Source: a virus
Virus record (IMG/VR): IMGVR_UViG_3300030202_002737
Location: 48,280-112,279 of that record
Direction: 5' to 3' (one strand)
Length of the DNA stretch: 64,000 nucleotides
Positions 54,821 through 62,372 of the stretch are shown here, piece after piece. Both the position numbers and the translations under genes were made by a program. Within the stretch, counting starts at the first letter, position 1, and the number at the start of each line of letters is the position of its first letter. The notes under the pieces are model-generated. The model was not told the origin of the DNA. It saw only the letters and a program-made list of their open reading frames with translations, and did no database searches.

Positions 54821-55323
54821 TGAAACAGTTAATAACAGAAAAAGAAATAGATATACAAAGTAAGATTGTAGCTAAACAAATTAACGATAAACATCGAGGC
54901 GACAAGACTCCAGTAGTCTTTGTTGGACTGTTAAATGGATGTTTTATGTTTTATTCTGACTTTATAAAAAATATTACATTTGATATGGAATGTGATTTCA
55001 TGAGAGTAAAATCATATATTGGGAAAAAGAAACAAGGCGATGTTGAAATAACAAAAGACTTAGAAACATCTATTAAAGGTAAACATGTATATATTGTAGA
55101 TGACATATATGACACGGGTAATACAGTACAAGCTGTTATAAGATATTTACAAGTTAAAAACCCATCTGAGATATCTATAGTTACATTATTAAAACGTAAC
55201 GACTCACCTGTTATTAGTAATCATTATAATGTCATTGAAATTGCAGATGAATGGGTAATAGGATATGGATTAGACGATGAGAACGGGCATTGTAGAAACT
55301 ATAAAACTATATACGAGATATGA
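54820..55323 (+). CDS. hpt: Hypoxanthine-guanine phosphoribosyltransferase-like enzyme
   Basis: VVFVGLLNGCFMFYSDF, the PRPP motif VYIVDDIYDTGNT and EWVIGYGLDDENGHCRN match bacterial HPRTs of about 170-180 residues. It would make IMP or GMP from the base and PRPP. In a phage with 7-deazaguanine genes, it may serve purine salvage after host DNA breakdown. The ATG at 54820 is preferred over 54817 because of its spacing from GGAG. Confidence 0.88.
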   Translation: MKQLITEKEIDIQSKIVAKQINDKHRGDKTPVVFVGLLNGCFMFYSDFIKNITFDMECDFMRVKSYIGKKKQGDVEITKDLETSIKGKHVYIVDDIYDTGNTVQAVIRYLQVKNPSEISIVTLLKRNDSPVISNHYNVIEIADEWVIGYGLDDENGHCRNYKTIYEI

Positions 55324-55700
55324 CAGAGATACTATTATTATTGATTGCATTTATATTATTGATTATACTACTTCCAGTTGTAATTATTTATATGTTACTG
55401 AAATATCTATTAACCGGTAAGAAACGAATGATCACCGTTTGGGCTTGTAGGACAGCAAGATCAATCGATGTATTTGCTAATGTAGAAGCTTCTGAATTAT
55501 TTAATGATATATTAATTAAGTCAGGCGGATATAAATTCGGGAATAAACAAGAAACTATATCATCTGTACTAGGGAAGAATCAAGTATTAAAAACATTAAC
55601 AAAGGTGGGAAATGGCCTACGAATAATATTAGATTGGATCGAACCCAATCATTGTTTATTATCAATTAATGATGATTTAACTAACACAACAAAACAATAA
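55320..55700 (+). CDS. Membrane-anchored hypothetical protein, 126 aa
   Basis: A long N-terminal hydrophobic stretch (LLLLIAFILLIILLPVVIIY) anchors a soluble part of about 95 residues that I do not recognise. Coupled to the HPRT gene by ATGA. Confidence 0.6.
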   Translation: MTEILLLLIAFILLIILLPVVIIYMLLKYLLTGKKRMITVWACRTARSIDVFANVEASELFNDILIKSGGYKFGNKQETISSVLGKNQVLKTLTKVGNGLRIILDWIEPNHCLLSINDDLTNTTKQ

Positions 55701-55711
55701 AGGATAAAGGA

Positions 55712-55882
55712 ATGAGTAAATTTAAAGTAGGCGACAAGGCATACAAGCCAAAAGGGTATAAATTTCCATGTACTATTGTATCAATATTTGAAACTCTAGC
55801 AGGAGAAGTGCGTATAGTTGGAGAAATGGATAATAATATGATGTTACATATATTTAATGAAAACCAATTAGAACAAAGATGA
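55712..55882 (+). CDS. Hypothetical beta-rich protein, 56 aa
   Basis: FKVGDKAYKPKGYKFPCTIV looks like the start of a small SH3- or KOW-like barrel. AAAGG precedes the ATG. It overlaps the next gene by ATGA. Confidence 0.55.
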   Translation: MSKFKVGDKAYKPKGYKFPCTIVSIFETLAGEVRIVGEMDNNMMLHIFNENQLEQR

Positions 55883-56034
55883 GTGAAAAGGATGTTGTGT
55901 ATGCATTAGAATTATTGCATACAGTTCAAATAAAAAGAGAATCAATTGGATTTGCTTCATTTATAGATAAAAAATTTAATAAGTTAAGTAAAACAGATAA
56001 AGAAAAGCTTTGGCAAGAATACTTGGATAAATGA
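55879..56034 (+). CDS. Hypothetical protein, 51 aa, ending in LDK
   Basis: Helical, charged. Its last codons and stop (TTGGATAAATGA) form the -35 region of the next promoter, exactly as at the end of the 56652 gene. Confidence 0.55.
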   Translation: MSEKDVVYALELLHTVQIKRESIGFASFIDKKFNKLSKTDKEKLWQEYLDK

Positions 56035-56051
56035 AATAGTTTTCTTATTAT
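56023..56051 (+). promoter_or_regulatory. Promoter TTGGAT-17-TATTAT
   Basis: TTGGAT 56023-56028, 17 bp, TATTAT 56046-56051. Nearly identical over about 38 bp to the site at 56934. Confidence 0.7.
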
Positions 56052-56065
56052 AAAGAAAAAGAGTT

Positions 56066-56335
56066 ATGAAAGAATATCAATTAGGAGACTCATGGTCATC
56101 AGATTTTGACTATGATGGAATGTTACAAAAAGGTATGGAGGCTAATATTAATTGGCCTATCGAAGATTTAAAAGAACTATATCATTCGTTTGAAGATGTA
56201 AATTATCATCGTGAAGCTGGATACTTGTGGGGAGCAATAGCAGAATTAAGATCTGGTAATAAAGTCCAAGCAGGAGATGACTTCGAAGATTTCAATAACG
56301 AATGCACAAAAACACTTACAGGATGGAATGTGTAA
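56066..56335 (+). CDS. Hypothetical acidic protein, 89 aa
   Basis: Acidic, Trp-containing (YQLGDSWSSDFDYDGML). Its 3' end overlaps the start of the Cys-rich gene in another frame. Unknown role. Confidence 0.6.
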   Translation: MKEYQLGDSWSSDFDYDGMLQKGMEANINWPIEDLKELYHSFEDVNYHREAGYLWGAIAELRSGNKVQAGDDFEDFNNECTKTLTGWNV

Positions 56336-56475
56336 TTTGTAATGATCCAGTATATGGATATGGGAACAATCCGTACCCAGTAGCCGAAGAAGGAAGCTGT
56401 TGTGATGATTGCAATATGACAGTAGTATTACCAGAAAGATTAAAACTAATATATAACGATGAAAGTAATAATTAA
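56323..56475 (+). CDS. Small Cys-rich (zinc-binding) protein, 50 aa
   Basis: CVICND, then GYGNNPYPVAEEGSCCDDCN and VVLPERLK match a short phage protein family with two Cys pairs that probably bind one zinc. It overlaps both neighbours. Confidence 0.65.
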   Translation: MECVICNDPVYGYGNNPYPVAEEGSCCDDCNMTVVLPERLKLIYNDESNN

Positions 56476-56644
56476 ACATAACCCGGAATACACAACTCCA
56501 GTTGAAGTATATGATGTAGAAGATATAAACGACGCTAGGGATCTATTAGATGAATCAGCCCAAGGCTTTGGACAAGGCATTATATTAACTAATGATGAAT
56601 TTGACGATATATGCGCCAATTGGTATGCTTCACAAATAGCTTGA
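56459..56644 (+). CDS. Hypothetical protein, 61 aa
   Basis: Begins with a strand and NPEYTTPVEVYDVEDINDAR, then an acidic helix. Unknown; coupled to its neighbours. Confidence 0.58.
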   Translation: MKVIIKHNPEYTTPVEVYDVEDINDARDLLDESAQGFGQGIILTNDEFDDICANWYASQIA

Positions 56645-56651
56645 AACAAAG

Positions 56652-56945
56652 ATGAATATATCTAAATTGGTACCTAGTAAATGGTATTATGCTATTAGAG
56701 AATATGGCGATACCCAGTATGTACATCAAAAAAAACTAAAACCTTGTTACCTAGGAGATAATGTACATCTTCATAATCGTAATGGTATATATCATGTAGT
56801 TGATGTTGATTGGTGGTCTTTTACTACCCAAACACGAAATGGAAACACTGTTCGAAGAGAGTGGAGACACTTTAAGTGTCTAGCTGGAGGCAAATGGAAT
56901 ATTACTAGAGAAATAAATTACTATACAAATAACTTGGATAAATGA
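56652..56945 (+). CDS. Hypothetical protein, 97 aa, ending in LDK
   Basis: Trp/Tyr-rich beta protein (WYYAIREYGDTQYVHQKKL). Its last three codons and stop are shared with the next promoter's -35 box. Confidence 0.6.
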   Translation: MNISKLVPSKWYYAIREYGDTQYVHQKKLKPCYLGDNVHLHNRNGIYHVVDVDWWSFTTQTRNGNTVRREWRHFKCLAGGKWNITREINYYTNNLDK

Positions 56946-56962
56946 AATTGTTTTCTTATTAT
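56934..56962 (+). promoter_or_regulatory. Promoter TTGGAT-17-TATTAT before the SWIM/ligase operon
   Basis: TTGGAT 56934-56939, 17 bp, TATTAT 56957-56962; 16 bp before the ATG at 56979. Confidence 0.7.
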
Positions 56963-56978
56963 ATAGAAAAAATAAATC

Positions 56979-57170
56979 ATGAGCCAAAGTTGGAAATTTA
57001 GAGAGATGGGCAGCCGTAATAAAAAGACCGGCAAGTTGTCATACTATAACGTTACAGTGACAGATCATAAGATATCTGATTGCGAATGTAAAGCTAGAGA
57101 GTTTAGTCCATATACTCCATGTAAACATATGAAACGGTTAAAAGAAAAATTATCACATTATAATATTTAA
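56979..57170 (+). CDS. SWIM-type zinc-finger protein, 63 aa
   Basis: ISDCECKAREFSPYTPCKHM has the C-x-C-xn-C-x-H pattern of SWIM domains, which bind DNA or proteins. The N-terminal part is basic. It lies three bases before the ligase gene, so a DNA-related role is plausible. Confidence 0.68.
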   Translation: MSQSWKFREMGSRNKKTGKLSYYNVTVTDHKISDCECKAREFSPYTPCKHMKRLKEKLSHYNI

Positions 57171-57173
57171 GAT

Positions 57174-58490
57174 ATGCTAGAGAGATTACAAAAATTTGTT
57201 GATGAAATGAAATCCACTTCATCACTCATTGAAAAAAAAGTTATTATAGATTCAATAAAGAATGATGAGTTCATTACATCGTCATTAAATTATACATATG
57301 ATCCTTATAAAAAGTATTATGTAACCAGCAAAACATGTAAAAAGAATAAAGATTTGCTAGGTCATTCAAATACATATGGTAGTATCTTTACTTTATTAGA
57401 TGATTTGGCAAACCGAGTTTGTACAGGTCATGATGCAATCGCAAATGTGAATAGATTTATTTTAGAGAATAAACAATATGAAGATTTAATTTTTTCTATT
57501 ATAGATAGAAACTTAGAGATTAGAGCATCCGATTCGGTTATCAATAAAGTTATACCAAATTTAATTCCAACATTTGATGTCGCATTAGCAACTAAGTATG
57601 AACCTAAGTTTTGTGATTTTGAAACAGAAATATGGTATGCATCTAGGAAATTAGATGGAGTGAGATGTATTATCCGAAAAGAAGGCAAAAAGATAACTGC
57701 TTATTCCAGACAAGGAAATGAGTTTACAACCTTACAAAAAGTATTAGATGATGTTAAATATATTGGAGATGAAATAAGTTTTGATATAACAAATATGTCT
57801 GGCGATTTTGTATTAGACGGGGAAATTTGTCTTATGGATAACTATGGAAATGAAAACTTCCAAGGCATCATGAAACAAATTAAAAGAAAAGATCATACTA
57901 TAGAGAATCCAAAGTACATTATATTTGATTGTATGTCAATTGAAGAATTTGATTCAAAAGAAGGACATATCAATTTATCAGAAAGGCTACAAAGATTACC
58001 ATCATACGATGGAATACTCGGCGACACAAAAACATTGAGTGTATTAGAACAATATCCAATTGATACCGATCAACAATTATCAGATATGATTAGCAATGCT
58101 GAATATCTAGGACATGAAGGCGTTATGCTAAGAAAAGATAGTCCATACGAAGGCAAGAGATCTAAAAACTTATTGAAATGTAAAAAATTCTTTGATGCAG
58201 AATATGAAGTGTTAGACATAGAATTTAATGACCTTCGTGTAATTAGAGAAGGTAAAGAAGTTGTAATACCAATGTTAGCTAATGTATGGATCGAACATAA
58301 AGGTTACAAAGTTGCAGTTGGATCCGGATGGAATCAAGAACAAAGAATACGGTACCAAGCAAATCCAGAACAATTGTTAGGTAAAACAATTACCGTTCAA
58401 TACTTTGAAGAGACAATGAATCAAGAAGGCGGAATGAGCTTAAGATTCCCAACCGTAAAACATGTTTATGAAAATGGAAGAAATGTATAA
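57174..58490 (+). CDS. ATP-dependent DNA ligase
   Basis: The 438-residue protein has motif I ASRKLDGVR with the nucleotide-accepting Lys159, motif III-like FVLDGEIC, GHEGVMLRKDS (motif IV) and LLKCKKF (motif V), then an OB-fold tail. The N-terminal helical domain is like that of T4 ligase. It seals nicks after replication and repair. Confidence 0.92.
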   Translation: MLERLQKFVDEMKSTSSLIEKKVIIDSIKNDEFITSSLNYTYDPYKKYYVTSKTCKKNKDLLGHSNTYGSIFTLLDDLANRVCTGHDAIANVNRFILENKQYEDLIFSIIDRNLEIRASDSVINKVIPNLIPTFDVALATKYEPKFCDFETEIWYASRKLDGVRCIIRKEGKKITAYSRQGNEFTTLQKVLDDVKYIGDEISFDITNMSGDFVLDGEICLMDNYGNENFQGIMKQIKRKDHTIENPKYIIFDCMSIEEFDSKEGHINLSERLQRLPSYDGILGDTKTLSVLEQYPIDTDQQLSDMISNAEYLGHEGVMLRKDSPYEGKRSKNLLKCKKFFDAEYEVLDIEFNDLRVIREGKEVVIPMLANVWIEHKGYKVAVGSGWNQEQRIRYQANPEQLLGKTITVQYFEETMNQEGGMSLRFPTVKHVYENGRNV

Positions 58491-58497
58491 TAAAAAC

Positions 58498-58526
58498 TTG
58501 GATTATTGAAATTAATTCCTTATTAT
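58498..58526 (+). promoter_or_regulatory. Promoter TTGGAT-17-TATTAT after the ligase gene
   Basis: TTGGAT 58498-58503, 17 bp, TATTAT 58521-58526; 16 bp before the ATG at 58543. Confidence 0.7.
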
Positions 58527-58542
58527 ATATAAAAATAAAGAT

Positions 58543-58779
58543 ATGAAAGAAAGTGGTAAATTAATACAAGAGCGTCTCTTAGATGCACAAAATGAATTGA
58601 ATAATGCACTTCATAGTGCTCCAATAAATTATTCACACGAACGAATACAAGAAGCCTTTTCAACCCTTAAGTTTTGGTTGAATAAAAGGATGGCATATGA
58701 TTTATATACAGGCAAAGTAGATCCTTTAACAAATGACCGTTCAGACTCTAAAAATTACCTTTTAACTTCAGAAATATGA
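58543..58779 (+). CDS. Hypothetical protein, 78 aa
   Basis: Helical with LIQERLLDAQNELNNALHSA. Unknown. Overlaps the next gene by ATGA. Confidence 0.62.
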   Translation: MKESGKLIQERLLDAQNELNNALHSAPINYSHERIQEAFSTLKFWLNKRMAYDLYTGKVDPLTNDRSDSKNYLLTSEI

Positions 58780-59009
58780 GAACAATAAAAACAAACACAG
58801 ACGGGTGGGATTGCGTACCCGAACTAAAAGAGGTAGCAGATATCCTAGAAGGCCTCCGGGAAGAAAAATATGAGATAGATAATTGTGTAAGGAAAACATC
58901 ATTAAATGATATGGTTACACAATTGAAAGATCAATTACAAAAAGCTTTAGATGAGTTAGAGTATATCGACATAGACGTTGAATATAAAACGGTTTATGAT
59001 TATGATTAA
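58776..59009 (+). CDS. Hypothetical acidic helical protein, 77 aa
   Basis: Coiled-coil-like MVTQLKDQLQKALDELEYID region and an acidic tail. Unknown role; in the same coupled set as its neighbours. Confidence 0.6.
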   Translation: MRTIKTNTDGWDCVPELKEVADILEGLREEKYEIDNCVRKTSLNDMVTQLKDQLQKALDELEYIDIDVEYKTVYDYD

Positions 59010-59265
59010 TGAAATGTATTGGGATAACTTTAACGTAGAGTTATATAATAAAATTAAAAAAATAAAAATGGATAATAAAGAAGAATATCAGTCTGTAAGT
59101 CAAGCAGAGACAGTAGACAAGTTTAGACGTGTATTAATGGAAGTGTTTGATGGAGATGCAGAAGCAATGCTATCAGAAATAGAACGTAGAGCCGCTGAGT
59201 CAGAAGACTATGAGACTGCAGCACAAATGAGAGATTTGACTATTAAATTAAAAAAGTCTGATTGA
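59002..59265 (+). CDS. Small protein with UVR-like motif, 87 aa
   Basis: The C-terminal EIERRAAESEDYETAAQMRD resembles the UVR helix pair found in UvrB, UvrC, ClpC and McsA, which mediates contacts with partner proteins. The start is uncertain: ATGs at 58996, 59002 and 59068 are all possible. Confidence 0.55.
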   Translation: MINEMYWDNFNVELYNKIKKIKMDNKEEYQSVSQAETVDKFRRVLMEVFDGDAEAMLSEIERRAAESEDYETAAQMRDLTIKLKKSD

Positions 59266-59293
59266 TTAGTAAAACTGTGATATATATATCATT

Positions 59294-59416
59294 ATGAAAT
59301 CAATTAAAGTTACCATGAAGGAAATATATGATGCTATGCGTCCTTCAGTACAAAAAAATAAAAAAAAGTATACACGTAAAAACAAGCATAAAAATAATAA
59401 AGAGTCAAGCCAATGA
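59294..59416 (+). CDS. Very basic small protein, 40 aa
   Basis: The second half is Lys/Asn-rich (NKKKYTRKNKHKNNK), so nucleic-acid binding is likely. Overlaps the next gene by ATGA. An ATATATATAT stretch lies just upstream. Confidence 0.5.
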   Translation: MKSIKVTMKEIYDAMRPSVQKNKKKYTRKNKHKNNKESSQ

Positions 59417-59631
59417 AATATCTAATACATAGATTACAAGGTGATTTAAATTTACAAATCGAAGAATTTAAAACCAAAGAAGAGGTAGATAAAAAACGAA
59501 AATACTGGCACCAGCAGTATCATGATGTTATAATATTAGATGAAAATGATATTAATGAATTATATTTAAAATCTAGCGGTACTAGTACAACTGACAGAAT
59601 TGTACGAGATAATCCAACATGGAGCCTATAA
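59413..59631 (+). CDS. Hypothetical protein, 72 aa
   Basis: Mixed alpha/beta with FKTKEEVDKKRKYWHQQYHD. Unknown. The stop overlaps the next start (TAATG). Confidence 0.58.
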   Translation: MKYLIHRLQGDLNLQIEEFKTKEEVDKKRKYWHQQYHDVIILDENDINELYLKSSGTSTTDRIVRDNPTWSL

Positions 59632-59891
59632 TGAAATCATCAATTAGAACATATAGAATTATATCTATCACATTAATGATACTTTGTGGAGTAATCTTAA
59701 TGCATTCGAACCATCAAAAGAATAAAGCAGCAGAAATGGTAGATGAACATTTTGATTTAGTCGAAGAATATTATCACGTCTTTGATGAAGTATTAAAATT
59801 AGAACAGGAAACGTCTCAGCTATATGATAAAATAGATAGCTTGGAATGGTACATACTAGAATCAGAAAAAATAGACACAACAAATGAATAA
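59631..59891 (+). CDS. Membrane-anchored coiled-coil protein, 86 aa
   Basis: One N-terminal membrane helix (ISITLMILCGVILM) followed by an acidic heptad-like helix. The topology is like that of small spanin or regulator proteins. The role is unknown. Confidence 0.58.
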   Translation: MKSSIRTYRIISITLMILCGVILMHSNHQKNKAAEMVDEHFDLVEEYYHVFDEVLKLEQETSQLYDKIDSLEWYILESEKIDTTNE

Positions 59892-59988
59892 TATAGATTC
59901 AATAATTAAACGTTACTTCAGGATACGAAGGAACCGGTTAGCAAGAAGAATAGCAAGAATAGTTTTATTAAAATTTATAGTACGTTAG
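59884..59988 (+). CDS. Very basic Arg-rich peptide, 34 aa
   Basis: An Arg-rich core (RYFRIRRNRLARRIARIV) with an amphipathic helical pattern. It could bind RNA or membranes. Overlaps the previous gene in another frame. Confidence 0.4.
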   Translation: MNNIDSIIKRYFRIRRNRLARRIARIVLLKFIVR

Positions 59989-60026
59989 TACGTCTCTACG
60001 AGACATATAACATAAAAAGGAAATAA

Positions 60027-60119
60027 ATGTCAGTACCAGTAACACCAGTAAATATTTTAGTATGTTGGTTTATAGTAGTAGCAATAGTTGCATTCATAGT
60101 AACAAAACAATCCAAATAA
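60027..60119 (+). CDS. Tiny membrane peptide, 30 aa
   Basis: A single membrane helix (ILVCWFIVVAIVAFIV) with a good AAAAAGG ribosome site. Unknown role. Confidence 0.45.
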   Translation: MSVPVTPVNILVCWFIVVAIVAFIVTKQSK

Positions 60120-60127
60120 CATTGAGT

Positions 60128-60214
60128 ATGGATGACCCAATTATAATGCAAAGTGTAATGATAATGTTTATCATGATATTTGCCGTTGCAACAATACTTA
60201 AAGATGAATTATGA
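60128..60214 (+). CDS. Tiny Met-rich membrane peptide, 28 aa
   Basis: A Met/Ile-rich hydrophobic helix (MIMFIMIFAVATIL). Its stop overlaps the next gene (ATGA), which supports real translation. Confidence 0.42.
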   Translation: MDDPIIMQSVMIMFIMIFAVATILKDEL

Positions 60215-60393
60215 GTGATAAAACAATAATTAAATTGGCAGAAGAAATATCATTTAGATTGCTAGCTACCAAGAATCATGATGACTTTGATTGGTTGGTA
60301 GAACAGTTATCCGATTATATTGAGGATGAGCAATTAAAGATAATTAAGGATATGGAAGATCTTTATGGACCAAATAAAGCTTACGGAGTATGA
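60211..60393 (+). CDS. Hypothetical acidic protein, 60 aa
   Basis: Helical and acidic (FDWLVEQLSDYIEDEQ). Coupled to both neighbours by ATGA. Unknown. Confidence 0.58.
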   Translation: MSDKTIIKLAEEISFRLLATKNHDDFDWLVEQLSDYIEDEQLKIIKDMEDLYGPNKAYGV

Positions 60394-60671
60394 TAAATTC
60401 GGGAAGAGAATGGGATTGGATGGACAAGAAAAAGAAGACGGATGAGCATTGTCATTACTCCGGACTACCATCACCAACGGCATATGGCACAGATGAAGTA
60501 GGATCCGGACAACCTTCACCAGGTGACTATGAACATGCAACTCTTATTTTAAAAGAAGCATCAGCTTATGGTTTAGAATGGGAAGTCAAAGAGACAGCAG
60601 CAAAGTATGTGAAAGAAGGATACAGGTATGTTGACGCTTTTGAAATGGCATATCAAGATTGGGTAAAATGA
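60390..60671 (+). CDS. Hypothetical protein, 93 aa
   Basis: Charged Trp/Lys start, then a Pro/Gly-rich linker (YSGLPSPTAYGTDEVGSGQ) and a helical C-terminus. Its stop is directly followed by the structured non-coding stretch. Confidence 0.6.
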   Translation: MINSGREWDWMDKKKKTDEHCHYSGLPSPTAYGTDEVGSGQPSPGDYEHATLILKEASAYGLEWEVKETAAKYVKEGYRYVDAFEMAYQDWVK

Positions 60672-60899
60672 AGACACGTGCCTTTTAATCAAAGGCTAGT
60701 TCAGTCCATAGAATGATGAGAAATGGTTTGATAGCCATATGGAAATATCTTAGCAGCAATTAAATTTGCAAGAGTGTATGAGGATAAACGCGAGACGTTG
60801 AGGTTGTGTCGCCAGGCGCAGATTAGTCGTCCTTGAGATAGCGTTCATTTAGTTAAGATTAATAATTAAGAAGGGGAAATTGCAATGTTTCCCCTTTTT
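60672..60899 (+). ncRNA. Candidate structured non-coding RNA with terminator
   Basis: About 230 bases without a plausible gene and with higher GC than the neighbours. It has a perfect GCCTTT/AAAGGC hairpin (60680-60685 with 60691-60696) and a distant pairing of AACGC (60787-60791) with GCGTT (60841-60845) around a GC-rich core. It ends in a strong terminator. It does not look like tRNA or tmRNA. Confidence 0.5.
60871..60899 (+). terminator. Strong Rho-independent-like terminator
   Basis: AAGGGGAAA (60871-60879) pairs with TTTCCCCTT (60888-60896) over an 8-base loop, followed by T residues. Confidence 0.85.
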
Positions 60900-60916
60900 A
60901 TAAAAGACATTGAAAT

Positions 60917-61027
60917 ATGAAAAAAATTATAAAATTAATTAAAAAGGCTTTTGCCTATAGCAAATGGATAGAAGAAGAAAAGATCCGGATAGCAATAAAA
61001 AATAATTCAGCAGACGGTTTAAGATGA
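60917..61027 (+). CDS. Small basic peptide, 36 aa
   Basis: KKIIKLIKKAFAYSKWIEEE forms an amphipathic helix. It overlaps the next gene by ATGA. Unknown role. Confidence 0.45.
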   Translation: MKKIIKLIKKAFAYSKWIEEEKIRIAIKNNSADGLR

Positions 61028-61227
61028 AAAAAAGACTATATATATTGAAAGAGTATTTAAAGTATAAGAAGCATATAGCATATGTAGAGAATAGAGTATT
61101 AGAAGTGAGACAAAGCATATGTAAACAAGCTATTATATATGGTGTCGTGAATGAAACCCATAGAGAGTTATATTTGAAGTACAATGACTATCTTAAGACA
61201 TTTGATCCGGATTTACTTTTAGACTAA
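61024..61227 (+). CDS. Hypothetical basic helical protein, 67 aa
   Basis: Lys/Tyr-rich helices (KKRLYILKEYLKYKKHIAYV). The last gene before the 560-bp non-coding stretch. Unknown. Confidence 0.55.
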   Translation: MKKRLYILKEYLKYKKHIAYVENRVLEVRQSICKQAIIYGVVNETHRELYLKYNDYLKTFDPDLLLD

Positions 61228-61470
61228 TATTGGTATATTATGCATATCGAGTACTACCGGGTGTAGAAATCATATGGTATGTAGTACTCCTGGGAACCAT
61301 ATTGAAGGTCGATGAAAAGTGCCGTACAAGTAGAATTCACGGTACTAGGGTAATCAAGGTATGGAGTGTGTAGGTAGGCTAGACAAGAAAGTAAACCTTC
61401 CTTTCAGGCGCGTAGCAAAGTTTTTATAGGGCATACCTTCTATATCTCCTAGAAGATAGGGGAGAAGGCC
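61228..61470 (+). ncRNA. Second candidate structured RNA region
   Basis: No gene is supported here. Three local stems are visible: GAGTACTAC (61249-61257) with GTAGTACTC (61281-61289), GTGCCGT (61319-61325) with ACGGTAC (61339-61345), and a nested pair CCTTCT (61436-61441)/AGAAGG (61463-61468) around TATCT/AGATA. GC content is above that of the neighbourhood. Confidence 0.45.
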
Positions 61471-61475
61471 AGAAG

Positions 61476-61692
61476 TTATTTTTAGTCCAATATACGTGCT
61501 TATTTTTAGAAGTATTTTTAGTCCAATATGTGTTTATTTTTAGTCCAATACCCATTTATTTTTAGTCCGATACCAGTATACTTTTAGAATGGTGGCTACT
61601 TTTAGTCCAATACCCATTTATTTTTAGTCCAATATGCGTTTATTTTTAGAATAATATACATTTACTTTTAGACTAATATGTGCTTTTAGATG
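61476..61692 (+). repeat. Iteron-like array of 11 TTTTAG units, mostly 22 bp apart
   Basis: TTTTAG cores start at 61480, 61504, 61516, 61538, 61560, 61582, 61600, 61622, 61644, 61666 and 61684. Six of the ten steps are exactly 22 bp. Five cores continue as TTTTAGTCCAATA. The minus strand shows TATTGGACTAAAA units. A further core is at 61731. The array ends about 50 bp before a promoter. Confidence 0.85.
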
Positions 61693-61743
61693 CGTTATAT
61701 AAGGTTTCCTAGCTATACAGCGTAAAGTTTTTTTAGAAAAAGG

Positions 61744-61772
61744 TTGGATTCTTGGAGTATTCTTCTTATTAT
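61744..61772 (+). promoter_or_regulatory. Promoter TTGGAT-17-TATTAT after the repeat array
   Basis: TTGGAT 61744-61749, 17 bp, TATTAT 61767-61772; 18 bp before the ATG at 61791. Confidence 0.7.
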
Positions 61773-61790
61773 ATAGAAAAATAAAAAGAT

Positions 61791-62015
61791 ATGACAAGAG
61801 CAAGTACATTTTATAAAAGGAATTATACAAATGGTTATCAGGAGAAAATTGATTATTGGGCGACGGAATTAATGATCGCAGTAAAATATGATGACGGCTT
61901 GAATATGCAGAAAGCAAAAAAGAAATTAGATCATTTCGTACCAAAGCAACGAGAGTTTATCTTAAAGAAAAATCAAGACCTCCTAGGAGAAAGAATAGGA
62001 TTGATAACGAAATAA
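61791..62015 (+). CDS. Hypothetical basic protein, 74 aa
   Basis: Helical, with NGYQEKIDYWATELMIAVKY. A single-gene transcription unit with its own promoter and terminator. Unknown. Confidence 0.62.
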   Translation: MTRASTFYKRNYTNGYQEKIDYWATELMIAVKYDDGLNMQKAKKKLDHFVPKQREFILKKNQDLLGERIGLITK

Positions 62016-62064
62016 AAATATCGCCCTGGTATATGGCATTAATTATATACTCATATCTCTAAAT

Positions 62065-62096
62065 GGGCGCAGACTTCATATCCCTGCGCCCTTTCT
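62065..62096 (+). terminator. Terminator with GC-rich stem
   Basis: GGGCGCAG (62065-62072) pairs with CTGCGCCC (62084-62091) and is followed by a T-rich stretch. Confidence 0.82.
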
Positions 62097-62153
62097 TACT
62101 TTTTGGATAATAATATTGTGAATAACTTTTTTTAAACTTTTCTGGTAAAATGC

Positions 62154-62182
62154 TTGACACGTGTACTTTTTTTCCTTATATT
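62154..62182 (+). promoter_or_regulatory. Strong promoter TTGACA-17-TATATT
   Basis: TTGACA 62154-62159 (perfect -35), 17 bp, TATATT 62177-62182. CGTGT follows the -35, as at 62587 and 63796. Confidence 0.75.
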
Positions 62183-62206
62183 TAAGTAAATTAAAAAATA
62201 AGATAT

Positions 62207-62362
62207 ATGTATAGTTTAAATTGTGATTATTATGAAAGAGAGTTCGAAACGATTGATGAGCTCGTAGATGATGTAATTAGTTCGGGTATGGATCCGAATT
62301 ATGTAATTATGTATAATGGTGTCGGGACGGGCAGCGAGGTAATAGATTTTATTCAATTTTAA
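62207..62362 (+). CDS. Hypothetical acidic protein, 51 aa
   Basis: Acidic with a YYEREFETIDELVDDVISSG helix and a C-terminal strand. First gene after a strong promoter, so probably early expressed. Confidence 0.55.
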   Translation: MYSLNCDYYEREFETIDELVDDVISSGMDPNYVIMYNGVGTGSEVIDFIQF

Positions 62363-62372
62363 AAAAAGAGAT

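Noticed and set aside
60672-60899. tRNA or tmRNA in the first non-coding stretch
   Set aside because: A GTTCAGTCC string recalls a T-loop, but the surrounding arms, acceptor stem and CCA-type end cannot be formed.
61476-61692. CRISPR array
   Set aside because: The period is only 22 bp, the repeats are short and imperfect, there are no unique spacers of normal length and no cas genes except a Cas4-like nuclease that is common in phages.
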